The notes under the pieces are model-generated. The model had not been told where the DNA came from. It searched no databases and saw only the letters and a program-made list of their open reading frames with translations. From Luteococcus japonicus (GTDB lineage Bacteria > Actinomycetota > Actinomycetes > Propionibacteriales > Propionibacteriaceae), in assembly GCF_003752415.1 (NCBI RefSeq), contig NZ_RKHG01000001.1, positions 1,178,001 through 1,242,000 on the forward strand: DNA of 64,000 bases, given 5' to 3'. The position numbers were made by a program, and so were the translations under genes. The stretch's first letter is position 1; every line of letters begins with the position of its first letter. This document shows positions 52,275-60,074 of the stretch, piece after piece.

Positions 52275-53003
52275 TCAGTGCTGTCCGTAGACATTCTGGT
52301 ATCGATCGTAGAGCCCGTCCACGAGGGAGGGATCAAGGGCTTGCACGTTCTTGCCACCGTCCTGCCCCTCACGGGCGATCTGGACGGTGCGTGCGACTTC
52401 TTCGCACATCACGGCGGCCTTGACCGCCTGGCGGGCATCGGCCCCGATGGTGAAGGGACCGTGGTTGGCCATCAGGACTGCCGGGGAGCGGTGTCCGTCC
52501 AACACCTCGACGATACCGCGCCCGATGGAGTCGTCGCCGATCACGGCCACCGGCCCGACGGGAATCTCGCCGCCGAACTCGTCGGCCATCATCGTCAGGA
52601 CGCAAGGGATGGGCTCGCGCCGAGCCGCCCAGGCCGTCGCATAGGTGGAATGGGTGTGCACCACTCCCCCGACCCGGTCCATGTGGGCGTAGACATAGGC
52701 GTGGGCGGCGGTGTCCGAGGACGGTGTCAGCCGCTCGGGTGTGCCGTCGACGATCTTGCGCCCCTGGAGGTCACAGACCACCATCCGCTCCGGCGACAGG
52801 TCGTCGTAGCTGACGCCCGACGGCTTGATCACCATCAGGTCGGTCCCGATCTGCTCGGCGCACCGGACCCGGGCGGAGACATTTCCCGCCGTCCACACCA
52901 CCAGCCCCCAGCGGGGCAGTTCCGCGTGCAGGGCCGAGACCTCGGCCCTGCACACGGCAACCTGCTCCTGGACCTCGACGGGTAGTTCGTCGAGCACCAG
53001 CAT
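52275..53003 (-). CDS. araD: L-ribulose-5-phosphate 4-epimerase
   Basis: This 242-residue class II aldolase-fold enzyme interconverts L-ribulose 5-phosphate and D-xylulose 5-phosphate. The zinc ligands are in GGVVHTHSTYATAWA near residue 115 and LMANHGPFTIG near 170; TAGNVSARV and IKPSGVSYDDL match the phosphate-binding sites. Fuculose aldolase is an alternative in the family, but the AraB neighbour favours AraD. Confidence 0.88.
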   Translation of the reverse strand: MLVLDELPVEVQEQVAVCRAEVSALHAELPRWGLVVWTAGNVSARVRCAEQIGTDLMVIKPSGVSYDDLSPERMVVCDLQGRKIVDGTPERLTPSSDTAAHAYVYAHMDRVGGVVHTHSTYATAWAARREPIPCVLTMMADEFGGEIPVGPVAVIGDDSIGRGIVEVLDGHRSPAVLMANHGPFTIGADARQAVKAAVMCEEVARTVQIAREGQDGGKNVQALDPSLVDGLYDRYQNVYGQH

Positions 53004-53015
53004 GTTCTTCCTTTC

Positions 53016-53037
53016 GTTCCCCGAGCCTGTCGAGGGG
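53016..53037. repeat. Dispersed repeat motif between araB and araD
   Basis: GTTCCCCGAGCCTGTCGAGG (then GG) fills most of the 34-bp gap between the two genes. It can form an imperfect hairpin (CCCCGA, loop GCCTG, TCG-A-GGG with a bulged A). Confidence 0.8.
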
Positions 53038-54792
53038 TCAGGCGACCGGGTAGTAGTCCGTGCCGCCGCCGGCGATCTGCTCCCGGGTGGTGTCGAGGTC
53101 CTCGTAACGGCCCTCGTGCTTGGCGGCGCGGCGCTTCACACCGTCGCGACGCATGTCCTTGAGGCGGTAGAGCAGGCTGCTGCCACCACGGCCGAAGACG
53201 TCGTGCAGCAGGGTGTACTCGTAGAAGAGCTTGTCGTACAGCGCGCTGGCCTCCGGATTCGGGAGATAGGCGTTCTCCTGGCGTGCACCCATCGCCATCG
53301 AGGCGGCCTTGACGTCCGGGTAGACACCCGCGGCGACGGCGGCGAAGACGGCCGAGCCCAGGGCACCGGGCTGGGTGGTCAGGCCCACCGAGATCGGCAG
53401 CTTGCACACGTCGGCGTACATCTGCATCAGGAACTTGTTCTTGATCAGGCCGCCGGCGGCGACGATCTCCGTGATCTCCACGCCATTCTTCGCAAAGGTC
53501 TCGATGATGGTGCGGGCACCGAAGGCGGTTGCCTCCAGCAGCGCGCGGTAGGTGTCCTCCGGTCGGGTGCCCAGGGTCTGGCCCACCACCAGTGCCGACA
53601 GGTTCGGGTCATTGAGCACCGAACGGTTGCCGTTGTGCCAGTCCAGCGCCACCAGTCCGTGCTCGCCGATCTCCTGGTCGGCGGCCAGGCGCGTCAGCCA
53701 GTCGTGGATGCTGACCCCCGCGGCCTCGGCGTCGCGGTAGTAGCCCGCGTTGACACTGGTGTTGACGAACCAGGCGAAGATGTCGCCCACGGCGGTCTGG
53801 CCGCACTCGAAGGCCCACAGTCCGTCGACTATGCCGCCGTCGACGACGCCGAACATGCCGGGAACCTCCTTGAGCTCATTGCCCAGCACGATGTGGCAGC
53901 TGGAGGTACCCATGATGGCGGTCATCTGCCCGGCCTCGACGGCCTGCACCGCGGCGGCGGTGACGTGGGCGTCGATGTTGCCGACGGCCACGCTGATCCC
54001 CTCCGGCAGGCCCATCCAACCGGCGGCCTCCGCGGTCAACTTGCCGGCCTCGGCGCCCAGCGGCAGCACCTCGCCGGGCATCTTCTCCTCGAAGACACCC
54101 CCGAAGGCCGGGTTCAGCTGCTCGAGGTATTCGCGGCTGGGGTACTTGCCGTCCTGGAAGTTGCGCTTGTAGCCCGAGTCGCCGGCCGCGTAGACCTCAT
54201 TGCCGGTCATCCGGAAGGTGATCCAGTCCAGCGCGTTGAAGAAGCGCTCGGTGGCCTGGTAGACCTCGGGATCCTTCTCCAGGGTCTCCAGCACCTTGGG
54301 CAGCAGCATCTCGGCGGACAGGGTGCCGCCGTAGCGGGCCAGCCAGTCCTCATTGCGCTGTTTGGCGACCTCGACGATCCGCTCGGCCTGTTCGAAGGCG
54401 CCGTGGTGCTTCCACAGCTTCACATAGGCGTGCGGGCGGTTCTTGAACTCGGGCAGCTCGCACAGCGGGGTGCCGTCAGCCTTGGCAGCCACCACGGTGG
54501 CAGAGGTGAAGTCGATGCCGATGCCGACGATCTGCGACGGGTCCACCCCGGCGCTCTTGATCGCCTCGGGCACTGCGGTCTGGAGCACCTCGATGTAGTC
54601 GGCGGGCACCTGCAGCGCGAAGTCCGGCGGCAGCGCCTGGCCGTCGCCGGCCGTCAGGCCGCGGTCCATCACCTGGTGGGTGTAGTCCTTCACACCGTGA
54701 CCGAGTTCCTGACCGTCGGCGACGCTGACGACGGCCGCACGGCCGCTCAGCGTGCCGAAGTCGATTCCGACCACGTACTTGTCGTTGCTCAT
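53038..54792 (-). CDS. araB: Ribulokinase
   Basis: This 584-residue FGGY kinase has the AraB-type start VVGIDFGTLSGRAAVV, the substrate loop GIGIDFTSATVV, and the second-domain ATP site MGTSSCHIVLGNE and IVAAGGLIKNKFLMQMYADV. AraB phosphorylates L- and D-ribulose and some pentitols. With AraD next to it, L-ribulose to D-xylulose 5-phosphate is the simplest route. No arabinose isomerase is in the operon, so the ketose must come from elsewhere or be imported. The ATG at 54792 is preceded by AGGACAAACCC. Confidence 0.88.
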   Translation of the reverse strand: MSNDKYVVGIDFGTLSGRAAVVSVADGQELGHGVKDYTHQVMDRGLTAGDGQALPPDFALQVPADYIEVLQTAVPEAIKSAGVDPSQIVGIGIDFTSATVVAAKADGTPLCELPEFKNRPHAYVKLWKHHGAFEQAERIVEVAKQRNEDWLARYGGTLSAEMLLPKVLETLEKDPEVYQATERFFNALDWITFRMTGNEVYAAGDSGYKRNFQDGKYPSREYLEQLNPAFGGVFEEKMPGEVLPLGAEAGKLTAEAAGWMGLPEGISVAVGNIDAHVTAAAVQAVEAGQMTAIMGTSSCHIVLGNELKEVPGMFGVVDGGIVDGLWAFECGQTAVGDIFAWFVNTSVNAGYYRDAEAAGVSIHDWLTRLAADQEIGEHGLVALDWHNGNRSVLNDPNLSALVVGQTLGTRPEDTYRALLEATAFGARTIIETFAKNGVEITEIVAAGGLIKNKFLMQMYADVCKLPISVGLTTQPGALGSAVFAAVAAGVYPDVKAASMAMGARQENAYLPNPEASALYDKLFYEYTLLHDVFGRGGSSLLYRLKDMRRDGVKRRAAKHEGRYEDLDTTREQIAGGGTDYYPVA

Positions 54793-54835
54793 GGGTTTGT
54801 CCTTCGAGGCATTGGATCTGTTGTCAGCGGGTCGT

Positions 54836-56401
54836 TCAGGCCTTGGCGGCTTCGTGGTCCACCAGGTCATGGGTCATGGACTGCATCTGCGGGTAGCTGT
54901 CGCAGTACTTGTCGACGTAGTACTGGTACTCCTCGTGACGGGCCTGGTCGGGCTCGATCTGGTCCAGGGTGTGCACCATGTTCTGGGCCGCGGTCTGGAT
55001 GTCCGGGTACAGGTTGGCGCCGACGGCGGCCAGCATGCAGGAGCCGAGCACCACCGCGTCCCCCACCTCGGTCAGGGTGATCGGGACGCCGGTGACGTCG
55101 GAGTGCATCTGCATCCACTCGCGGCTCTTGGTGGCACCGCCGCAGGCGACGATCTCCTTCACCTCGAAGCCGGCCGCGGTCATCGCGCGCAGGTTGTGGG
55201 CGGTGCCGTAGCAGACACTTTCCTGGATGGCGTGGTACATGTGCGCCGGGGTGTGCATCAGGGACAGGCCCCAGATGATGCCGCGCGCCTTGGAATCGGT
55301 GTATGGGGTGCGGTTGCCCTGGAAGTACTCGTTGATGATCAGGCCGTCGGAGCCGATCGGGATCTCCTTCGCCTTGGCATTGAGCAGGTCATAGGCATTG
55401 AGTCCGGTGGTGTCGGCGGCCTGCACGATGTCCGGGCAGAAGCTGTCCTTGAACCACTTCAGCACGCTGCCGGTGGAGACCTGGCCGCCCTCGACGGTGT
55501 ACTGGCCCTTCACGACGCCGTCGGTGTAGGCACCGAAGAAGCCCGTGCCGTGGATCTCCTTCTCGCTCTGGCCGGTGAGCACGTGGGAGGAGCCGGTGAT
55601 CAGCGCCATCTTTCCGGGCTCCACCACGCCCAGGCCGATCTGTCCGGCCCACGCGTCGGCGGGGCCCTGGGCAACGGGCGTGCCCGCGCGCAGCCCCAGG
55701 AGCTGGGCGGCGACGGTGCTCAGGCCGGCGACGGGGGTGCCGAGGTCCAGGACGCGCTCGGGGATCTTGTCGAAGACGTCGCCACAGCCGACGTGCTCGT
55801 AGAAGTCCGTGGGCCACCCGCCCTTGTTGCGGTTGTAGTACATCCGCAGGGCGGCGGAGTTGATGTTGGTGGTCCACTCGCCGGTCAGTTTGAAGTTGAT
55901 CCAGTCGGGCGCGTCGACCAGCTTGGTGGCCTCGTTGTAGGTCTCCGGCTCGTGCTCCTTCAGCCAGGCGGCCTTGAAGGGGTACCACTCGGCGGTGGCA
56001 GGGGCGGTGCCGGCACCGTTGTAGAGGCGCGCGACGGAGTCGCTGGTCTCGGCGCGAGCGGCCTGCTCGGTGGCCCGCACGTCCATCCACATGATGGCCG
56101 GACGCAGCTCCTCGCCCTTGTCGTTCATGGCGACGACGGTCATGGTCGTCGCGTCGTAGCTGATCCCGGCAATCTCGTGGGCCTGGATGCCGGCGCTGGC
56201 CATCGCCTTGTGGCACGAGGCCTGCAGTGCCTCCCACCAGTCCTGTGGGTTCTGCTCGGCCCAGCCCGGGCGCGGGTGGCTGGTCTTGTAGGCGGTGGCG
56301 GCGAAGGTGACTGGGCGGCCCTGCATGTCGAAGATGGCAACCCGGCAGCTCTCGGTGCCGTAGTCGATGCCCATCAGGTAGGGGCCGGTGCTGGTGCTCA
56401 T
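54836..56401 (-). CDS. FGGY-family carbohydrate kinase, substrate unassigned
   Basis: This 521-residue kinase has YLMGIDYGTESCRVAIFDM at the N-terminus, GISYDATTMTVVAMN near residue 80, the ATP-site stretch ALITGSSHVLTG and IVACGGATKSREWMQMHSDV. It is a second FGGY kinase in the operon and clearly not an AraB copy. It resembles ribitol/ribulose/xylulose-type kinases. With an RpiB-family isomerase and a phosphatase in the same operon, a tetritol, pentitol or ketose substrate is likely; I cannot choose. Confidence 0.8.
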   Translation of the reverse strand: MSTSTGPYLMGIDYGTESCRVAIFDMQGRPVTFAATAYKTSHPRPGWAEQNPQDWWEALQASCHKAMASAGIQAHEIAGISYDATTMTVVAMNDKGEELRPAIMWMDVRATEQAARAETSDSVARLYNGAGTAPATAEWYPFKAAWLKEHEPETYNEATKLVDAPDWINFKLTGEWTTNINSAALRMYYNRNKGGWPTDFYEHVGCGDVFDKIPERVLDLGTPVAGLSTVAAQLLGLRAGTPVAQGPADAWAGQIGLGVVEPGKMALITGSSHVLTGQSEKEIHGTGFFGAYTDGVVKGQYTVEGGQVSTGSVLKWFKDSFCPDIVQAADTTGLNAYDLLNAKAKEIPIGSDGLIINEYFQGNRTPYTDSKARGIIWGLSLMHTPAHMYHAIQESVCYGTAHNLRAMTAAGFEVKEIVACGGATKSREWMQMHSDVTGVPITLTEVGDAVVLGSCMLAAVGANLYPDIQTAAQNMVHTLDQIEPDQARHEEYQYYVDKYCDSYPQMQSMTHDLVDHEAAKA

Positions 56402-56451
56402 GGTGCCTCCTCGACGCATCCTTGCGTCTGGTTCAGGGTGTGCTGGGATGT

Positions 56452-56521
56452 CCCCTCGACAGGCTCGGGGACCGGGGTTTGGTTGCTCGGGTTGCTCGGG
56501 GACCGGGTTGGCTTGCTCGGG
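56452..56521. repeat. Dispersed motif plus degenerate TTGCTCGGG repeats
   Basis: CCCCTCGACAGGCTCGGGGA at 56453 is followed by three imperfect units containing TTGCTCGGG and GGGGACCGGG. They occupy most of the 125-bp gap between the HAD-IIA and FGGY genes. No ORF. Confidence 0.75.
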
Positions 56522-56526
56522 GCTGG

Positions 56527-57396
56527 TCAGTGGGTGTCGGGATCGTTGTCCTCGGTCCAACCCAGCTCGTCCCAGACGAACTGCGGCAGCAGCCGGTCGA
56601 TCCGATCCATCACATAGCTGGGCTGGTGGGCCTCTTCGAGAGCGCGCACATCGTCGGCCGTGGCCTCACCGGTCAGCACCAAGGCGGAGCGCATGTTGGT
56701 GTCCAGCGCCATCTGGATGTCCGTCTGGAGCCGGTCCCCCACCATCACCGAGTTCTCCACGGCGACGTCGAGACCGGCCAGGGCCTCGGTGAGCATGATC
56801 GGCGACGGCTTGCCCAGGCTGACCTGGCACTTCGTGCTGGTGCATGCCTCGATGGCGGCGGTGATGGCGGCGCAGTCCGGCTCCCCCCGTCCGCCCGGGA
56901 AGGGGCAGAAGCGGTCCGGATTGGTCTGGATCAGGAAGGCGCGCTTGTGGAACCAGATGGCGTCGAAGGCGATCTGCAGCTTGCGGTAGTCAAAGGTGCG
57001 ATCGTAGGAGGCGATCACGATGTCGATCTCCTCCGGATCCTCCGTGAGGGTGAAGCCCGCGGTGCGCAGGGCATTCTTCAGCGGCTCCTCGCTGATGCAG
57101 AAGAGCTTGGCGTCAGGGTGGTGCGACTGGAGCCACCGGGTGGTCGTGACCACGGTGTTGGAGATGTCGCTGATGTCGGTGGGCACGCCGAGCTTGGCCA
57201 GCTTCTCGACGTACTGCTGGGGATCCTTGGTGGGGTTGTTGCTCAGGAAGCGCACCGGGATGTCACGACGACGCAGTTCGTGGACCATCCGGGCCGCGCC
57301 GGGCAACAGGTGGTCGCCCAGGTAGATGGTGCCGTCCATGTCGAAGACATAGGCATCGTGCAGCTCGGTCGGATTGACGATCACGTCGTGGGACAT
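56527..57396 (-). CDS. HAD-IIA family sugar-phosphate phosphatase
   Basis: This 289-residue hydrolase has motif I VFDMDGTIYLGDHLLPGA near residue 18, motif II FLSNNPTKDP (Ser-Asn-Asn), the large C2A cap, the Lys in GKPSPIMLTEAL, and motif IV MVGDRLQTDIQMALDTNM. It is the NagD/AraL-like branch; AraL in Bacillus dephosphorylates sugar phosphates to detoxify pathway overflow. That is an attractive role in this operon, but inferred from family and position. Confidence 0.85.
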   Translation of the reverse strand: MSHDVIVNPTELHDAYVFDMDGTIYLGDHLLPGAARMVHELRRRDIPVRFLSNNPTKDPQQYVEKLAKLGVPTDISDISNTVVTTTRWLQSHHPDAKLFCISEEPLKNALRTAGFTLTEDPEEIDIVIASYDRTFDYRKLQIAFDAIWFHKRAFLIQTNPDRFCPFPGGRGEPDCAAITAAIEACTSTKCQVSLGKPSPIMLTEALAGLDVAVENSVMVGDRLQTDIQMALDTNMRSALVLTGEATADDVRALEEAHQPSYVMDRIDRLLPQFVWDELGWTEDNDPDTH

Positions 57397-57429
57397 CCCG
57401 GTGCTCCTGTGGTGAGGGGTTTGGGTTGC

Positions 57430-58464
57430 TCAGGCGAGCAGGGCGCCGGCGCCCAGGACCAGGGTGGTCATGATCCAGATGCCGGAGGCCGGCGGATCGA
57501 TGTGGGTGGTGCCGCGGTCGTACCAGACCCGGGCCCAGAACTCGACGAGCCAGGCGGACAGCACACCGACCACGCCGCAGACCAGGACGGTGAAGAAGGC
57601 GCTCATCCACTGGCCGGACTCCCAGACACCATTCCATTCGAAACCGCTGCCCGCGATGATGGGCAGGAAGGTGACGGCTGCCACGCCGGAGACCACGGTG
57701 ATGTGGTGCTGCACCGGCATGTTGAAGCCCATGATCAGGAACAGGATGATGATGGCCGAGATGCCGAAGGGAAGGCTGCTGGCGAAGGCGGAACCGCCCT
57801 TGACGGCGTGGCCCACCACGATGGACAAAGCGCCGGCCGCCGCACCGAAGAAGAAGCCGAGGCTGACCAGGTAGCCCCACTTCTCCTGCCAGGGCAGCCA
57901 CTGGGCGTCCTCGCGGGGAGCGATCTTGCCCATGAAGCCGGAGGCTCCCTTGTTGAACTTGTCGCTGCCGATCAGCGAACCGGAGCCCACCCCGTCCTTG
58001 CGCTTGCCGAACAGGACACGCGCCAGCAGTGCGGAGGTGACGACCGTGAAGGCGACACCGTCGGTGTGGGTGCCGAACCACGGGATGTTGTCCACGACGA
58101 AGGCCTTGAAGAGGTAGCCGAAGACACCGAAGGCCGCACCGACGTGCATCACATCGGACTTGCCCAGACCGGCCAGGGCGGAGTTGATGTCCTTGCCGGA
58201 CTCCAGGTAGCCCTTGTGCCAGGCATAGGCCGCGGCCGCGGCGCCGCCCGCGAACATCACGTACGGACCGGCGAAGGGTCCGAAGGCGACGTAGTTGAAG
58301 CCCCAGTCGGTACCGGTACCGGCGTACAGACCCCAGGAGAGCAGGACGCAGAAGCCGGTGAGGACGAAGGCGAAGTTGCCGCCGATGGCGGCGCCGATGT
58401 ATCCACCTGCTGCTGCGGCCAACAGGCCGAACAGGAAGATACCCAGTGAAGCAGTGAACATCAT
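57430..58464 (-). CDS. Unrecognised 10-helix membrane protein, candidate sugar/polyol transporter
   Basis: This 344-residue protein is almost entirely membrane: segments at about 5-28, 31-50, 62-84, 104-124, 134-151, 194-218, 226-246, 251-271, 286-312 and 322-342. The only long soluble part is residues 152-193. It has polar residues inside helices (a His-His pair in MPVQHHITVVSG near 252). I cannot place it in ABC, PTS, MFS, SSS or MIP families. It sits directly between the isomerase and the phosphatase in an operon with no other transporter, so import of the operon's substrate is the simplest reading. AAGGA precedes the ATG pair at 58464/58461. Confidence 0.7.
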   Translation of the reverse strand: MMFTASLGIFLFGLLAAAAGGYIGAAIGGNFAFVLTGFCVLLSWGLYAGTGTDWGFNYVAFGPFAGPYVMFAGGAAAAAYAWHKGYLESGKDINSALAGLGKSDVMHVGAAFGVFGYLFKAFVVDNIPWFGTHTDGVAFTVVTSALLARVLFGKRKDGVGSGSLIGSDKFNKGASGFMGKIAPREDAQWLPWQEKWGYLVSLGFFFGAAAGALSIVVGHAVKGGSAFASSLPFGISAIIILFLIMGFNMPVQHHITVVSGVAAVTFLPIIAGSGFEWNGVWESGQWMSAFFTVLVCGVVGVLSAWLVEFWARVWYDRGTTHIDPPASGIWIMTTLVLGAGALLA

Positions 58465-58547
58465 TGTTCCTTCTGGAAGTGGCCGCGGTGCGGCGGGTTT
58501 TTCTTGACCGGGGAAGGAGCTCCCGCCGGCCGGGATGAAGGTGCCGG

Positions 58548-59042
58548 TCAGCAGCTCGTGGGAGCGGACGGGCTGTTGTCCGAGCCGAGTCGTGACTCGT
58601 ACTCGGTGATGGCAGCCACCTTGGGGGCCGAGGCGGAGGAGGCGTCGAAGGTGTAGCCGAAGAACTCCTTGACCAGGCGTCGGGCCAGGTAGGGGCCGAT
58701 CACCCGGGCGCCCAGGCAGAGCGCCTGTGCGTCATTGGACAGGACGAGGCGCTCGACGCTGAAGGAGTCGTGCGCGGTGCAGGCACGGACCCCGGGAACC
58801 TTGTTGGCGCTGATCGCCATGCCCATGCCGGTCCCGCAGATCAGGACGGCCCGGTCCACGGTGCCGTCGGCCACCATCTTGGCGGCCTTGACCCCGACGT
58901 GCGGATAGTCGATGTCCTCACCGACGGCCACGCCCACGTCGATCACCTCGTCGATGCGTTCGTCAGCCTCCAGATCGGCCTTGATCAGGTCCTTGTACTC
59001 GACGCCGGCGATGTCGGCGCCAACCACAACACGAAAGCCCAT
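58548..59042 (-). CDS. RpiB/LacAB-family sugar-phosphate isomerase, DerI-like
   Basis: This 164-residue isomerase has the RpiB active-site Cys in LICGTGMGMAISANKVPG near residue 75 and the catalytic His in CTAHDSFSVERLVLSNDAQ near 105. RpiB itself interconverts ribose 5- and ribulose 5-phosphate. The stretch HDSFSVERxxLSNxAQ is what I associate with D-erythrulose-4-phosphate isomerases of erythritol pathways rather than true RpiB. That assignment is from memory of the family. First gene of the operon; GGGAGGA lies eight bases before the ATG. Confidence 0.8.
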   Translation of the reverse strand: MGFRVVVGADIAGVEYKDLIKADLEADERIDEVIDVGVAVGEDIDYPHVGVKAAKMVADGTVDRAVLICGTGMGMAISANKVPGVRACTAHDSFSVERLVLSNDAQALCLGARVIGPYLARRLVKEFFGYTFDASSASAPKVAAITEYESRLGSDNSPSAPTSC

Positions 59043-59173
59043 GGATCCGTCCTCCCAGCAGCATTGCCTCGTGACGCCGAGGGGCGCCACCTGCGCTCGA
59101 AACTACCAGCGACGACGGGCAGAGTTAACAGAAAGCGTGTGAATTTATGTGCAATCGGTCACGGGGCCCATGG
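59043..59173 (-). promoter_or_regulatory. Promoter and operator region of the sugar operon
   Basis: This 131-bp gap lies between the DeoR gene and the operon it probably controls. On the minus strand TTGCAC (59149-59154) is followed by a poor -10 (TGTTAA at 59125-59130, 18 bp away). Read on the plus strand, TGTGAA and TGTGCA (59138-59153) are 10 bp apart, one helical turn, as a DeoR-type direct-repeat operator could be. AT-rich for this genome. Confidence 0.4.
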
Positions 59174-60001
59174 TCAGATTCCCGACACGAGCACCTGAAC
59201 GCCAAGATCCTGTAGTTCTTGGCGTGATTCCTGCGGGGTCTGCGCGTCCACGACCACGACGTCGAAGTCCGCCAGCCTGGCGAAGCTGTGCAGGGCCTGC
59301 CGGCGGAACTTGGTGTGGTCCAGCATCAGGACCTTGGTGGCTGCGGCGGCGAGCATGGCCTGCTTCACGCTGACCACGTCGCCATAGGGGTGCATGCAGT
59401 TCCCGTCGACGACGCCCGAGGCACTCAGCACGCACATGTCCGCGTTCATGGAACTCAGCGTCTGGACCGTCGTCGGCCCCATCAGCGCCTGGGCCCAGGC
59501 CTGGTACTCGCCACCGGCGACGATCAGACGGAGGTCATCGCGCCGCTCCACCTCCTGGGCCACCAGCAGCGAATTGGTCACCACCGTCAGCGGGGAGACG
59601 TCCTCCAGTGCGCGCAGCAACCAGACGCCCGAGGTGGAGTCATCCAGCATCAGGGAGCTGCCCGGCTTGACCAGGGGCGCCAGCACCGCGGACATCGACG
59701 CCTTGACCTCGGCATTCTGCTCCAGCCGGAATCCGGCCGAGGCCTCCTGCAGGGAGCTGGCGACGGCCAGCACCTGTCCCCGCTGCCGCTGGACGATACC
59801 GGCCTCCTCCAGGGCGGCCACGTCACGGTAGACGGTCATCAGGCTGACGCCCGTGGCCTGGACGAGGTCCTCGACGCGCAGGGACCCGCGCTTGATGACC
59901 GCCTCCGCGATGGCCTGGTGCCGCGCGCGCTGGGCACTCTGGCTCCCGCGGCCCACATGACTGGACAGCGACGGGCTCTCGACGCGGCTCGGGTCGGTCA
60001 T
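59174..60001 (-). CDS. DeoR-family transcriptional regulator
   Basis: This 275-residue regulator has the N-terminal helix-turn-helix (RGSLRVEDLVQATGVSLMTV, about residues 38-57, then YRDVAALEEAG) and the C-terminal sugar-phosphate-sensing domain (LMLDDSTSGVWLLRAL, VVTNSLLVAQEV, MLDHTKFRRQAL). DeoR proteins repress sugar operons and release DNA when a phosphorylated intermediate binds. It lies directly upstream of, and in the same direction as, the isomerase-kinase operon. The ATG is at 60001. Confidence 0.9.
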   Translation of the reverse strand: MTDPSRVESPSLSSHVGRGSQSAQRARHQAIAEAVIKRGSLRVEDLVQATGVSLMTVYRDVAALEEAGIVQRQRGQVLAVASSLQEASAGFRLEQNAEVKASMSAVLAPLVKPGSSLMLDDSTSGVWLLRALEDVSPLTVVTNSLLVAQEVERRDDLRLIVAGGEYQAWAQALMGPTTVQTLSSMNADMCVLSASGVVDGNCMHPYGDVVSVKQAMLAAAATKVLMLDHTKFRRQALHSFARLADFDVVVVDAQTPQESRQELQDLGVQVLVSGI

Positions 60002-60074
60002 GGACGCATCATTGCACCCACACCTCGCTCTGGCGACCCGGCGGTCCACACTTTGGTCTGACCACCAGCGGAGC

